This document shows, one piece after another, positions 5,112 to 6,284 of a stretch of DNA of 6,284 nucleotides. Numbering within the stretch: the first letter of the stretch is position 1; every line of letters begins with the position of its first letter. The notes beneath the pieces are model-generated. The model had not been told where the DNA came from, searched no databases, and saw nothing but the letters and a program-made list of their open reading frames with translations. A program made the position numbers and the translations under genes. This stretch comes from Mariniphaga sp. (GTDB taxonomy: Bacteria; Bacteroidota; Bacteroidia; Bacteroidales; Prolixibacteraceae): positions 1 to 6,284 of the forward strand of contig JABMQB010000859.1 of assembly GCA_013203525.1 (NCBI GenBank), given 5' to 3'.

Positions 5112-6284
5112 TAAAATTAATAAAACTCACACTGCTTTTTTTCTTAGCATTGCCATTCCTTGGCCAGGCACAATACCTCTCAGGCGTTATAACCGGTAAA
5201 TTCAACCCTTCGGGGCAGCTAACCTGGGAAAAACATGCCGGAGGTGATGGCCCGGGTATTTGCCTTGTCCTACACAGTTGTTCTGATGCACACGCAAATG
5301 TTTATATTGTTGGCCGGTGTACTTCAGGAATATGGTTTGGCGATACCTTTGTTTATGGCGATTTATATGTAGCAAAATACGATTCTTTAGGCAATTTTAT
5401 ATGGGCAAATTATTATAGGCACCTCGCCTGCCGGAGGGATTGTCGCCGATTCCGCAGAAAACTGCTACGTGATTGGCCGTCACGATCAATATACTCCTGT
5501 TACCGATACCATCGATGTGAAAACCGTTGAGCACTCCCAAAATTTATATATAGTAAAATACAATAAAAAAGGGGATGCCATTTGAATTAGCAGCACCATA
5601 AAAAGAAATTTTTACCTTCGCCCCGGAGGGATTTCGGTTAATGAAAAATATAACCACCTATACCTTACAGGGACACAAGACAGCTTATCCCGCCACTTCA
5701 ATACATCTAAACTTATTGTAGCCAAGTGCGATTTGCAAAGTGGGAAGTTATTAAAAGAAATTAAAATTTATAAAAATATGGGGTATAATATTGGGTATGG
5801 CATTACAAACGATGGTTCTTCGATTTATGTTTCAGGCACTTTAAAGACAAAGGATGAAAGAAGCGACATTTATGTAGCAAAGTTGGATACTTCATTGAAT
5901 ATTCAGTGGGAAAAACAGTCGATTGGGAATTCAATAAAAAATATTTGCTATGGTATAATTTCGGATAATGAAAAAAATGTATATGTAACCGGAACTTTTA
6001 GAGATTCAATACGATTCGGAGGTCAAACACTTACAGCAATAGAACTTTGGTCAACCGATATATTTATTGCCAAATTTAGCGAAAATGGGGAAAATATGTG
6101 GGCTAAGGGAATATATTCATATGATTATGGCTTTGGGTATTCCATTGATTTCGACCATAAAAACAGCATTTACGTATCGGGCTATGCCGGCGAAAATGCC
6201 GAATTCTCCCCTACCTTTATTACCGGGAAGGAAGGGCCGTTCCTCGCCAAATTAACCAAAGGCGGCGATTATGAATATGTAAAA
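5105..6284 (+). pseudogene. Copy C: T9SS-family beta-propeller protein, frameshifted and with an internal stop; 3' end outside window
   Basis: The start mirrors copy B: signal peptide MNIKLIKLTLLFF to FLGQAQ, then YLSGVITGKFNPSG and a first blade with ANVYIVG and LYVAKYDSLGNFIW. After NYY (5411-5416) the frame is lost; the likeness to copy B continues in the next forward frame from GGC at 5418 (GTSPAGGIVADSAENCYVIG), so there is a one-base gain or two-base loss in the ATTATTATA stretch. In that second frame a TGA at 5583-5585 (GDAI-stop-ISSTI) stands where copy B has TGG (GDVQWINTI), a Trp-to-stop change. Beyond it the frame is open to the window edge, with blades such as KNVYVTG and NSIYVSG and ending FITGKEGPFLAKLTKGGDYE. 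The unbroken reading from 5105 would give only 141 residues with a nonsense tail. Two independent lesions argue for a real pseudogene; the missing part would hold the last blade and sorting domain. Confidence 0.85.

Noticed and set aside
5583..5585. TGA read as Trp or selenocysteine
   Set aside because: It replaces an ordinary Trp codon of the paralog, and the gene also has a frameshift upstream; plain pseudogene decay explains both.
6067..6255. 62-codon plus-strand open frame
   Set aside because: Lies in a different frame from the copy C blade repeats, which continue unbroken across the same bases.

Overview
This window looks like chromosomal DNA from a member of the Bacteroidota (Bacteroidetes). 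The DNA is AT-rich and start codons mostly lack Shine-Dalgarno sequences. It carries glycoside hydrolases with lipid-free export signals, and surface proteins ending in a type IX secretion (T9SS, Por) C-terminal sorting domain of the 'VYPNP...' type, which is characteristic of this phylum.

Left half, minus strand (1 to about 2950): a polysaccharide-degradation cluster. Reading in the direction of transcription (right to left) it holds a decayed 3' fragment resembling the end of a GH115-type enzyme (2951-2738), then a gene-free stretch of about 400 bp with four compact hairpins (2516-2639), then an intact exported GH105 unsaturated glucuronyl/galacturonyl hydrolase (2330-1206), then 36 bp later the first ~390 codons of an exported GH36 alpha-galactosidase (1169-1, runs off the window). 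The GH36 gene has an apparent one-base frameshift in a six-T run inside its signal peptide. Together these would finish the breakdown of a plant or algal acidic polysaccharide (for example pectin) in the periplasm; no SusC/SusD or regulator is inside the window.

Right half, plus strand (about 2950 to 6284): a tandem family of exported beta-propeller-repeat proteins with T9SS sorting domains. Copy A (2953-3423) has only its last blade and sorting domain. Copy B (3474-5054, 526 aa) is intact. Copy C (5105 to window end) is broken by a frameshift near 5417 and a Trp-to-stop change at 5583-5585. The A/B and B/C junctions share a perfectly identical 60-bp stretch (stop codon, 50-bp spacer, start codon), although the flanking sorting-domain coding DNA differs by about 14%.

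The two halves meet at about 2943-2955, where two divergently oriented genes both lack their 5' ends. The simplest reading is one deletion that removed the heads of both genes and the promoter region between them. I see no RNA genes, CRISPR array, transposase or complete mobile element, and nothing that clearly amounts to a new molecular system; the most interesting signals are the deletion scar, the identical spacers in a decaying paralog array, the hairpin cluster and the signal-peptide homopolymer frameshift.
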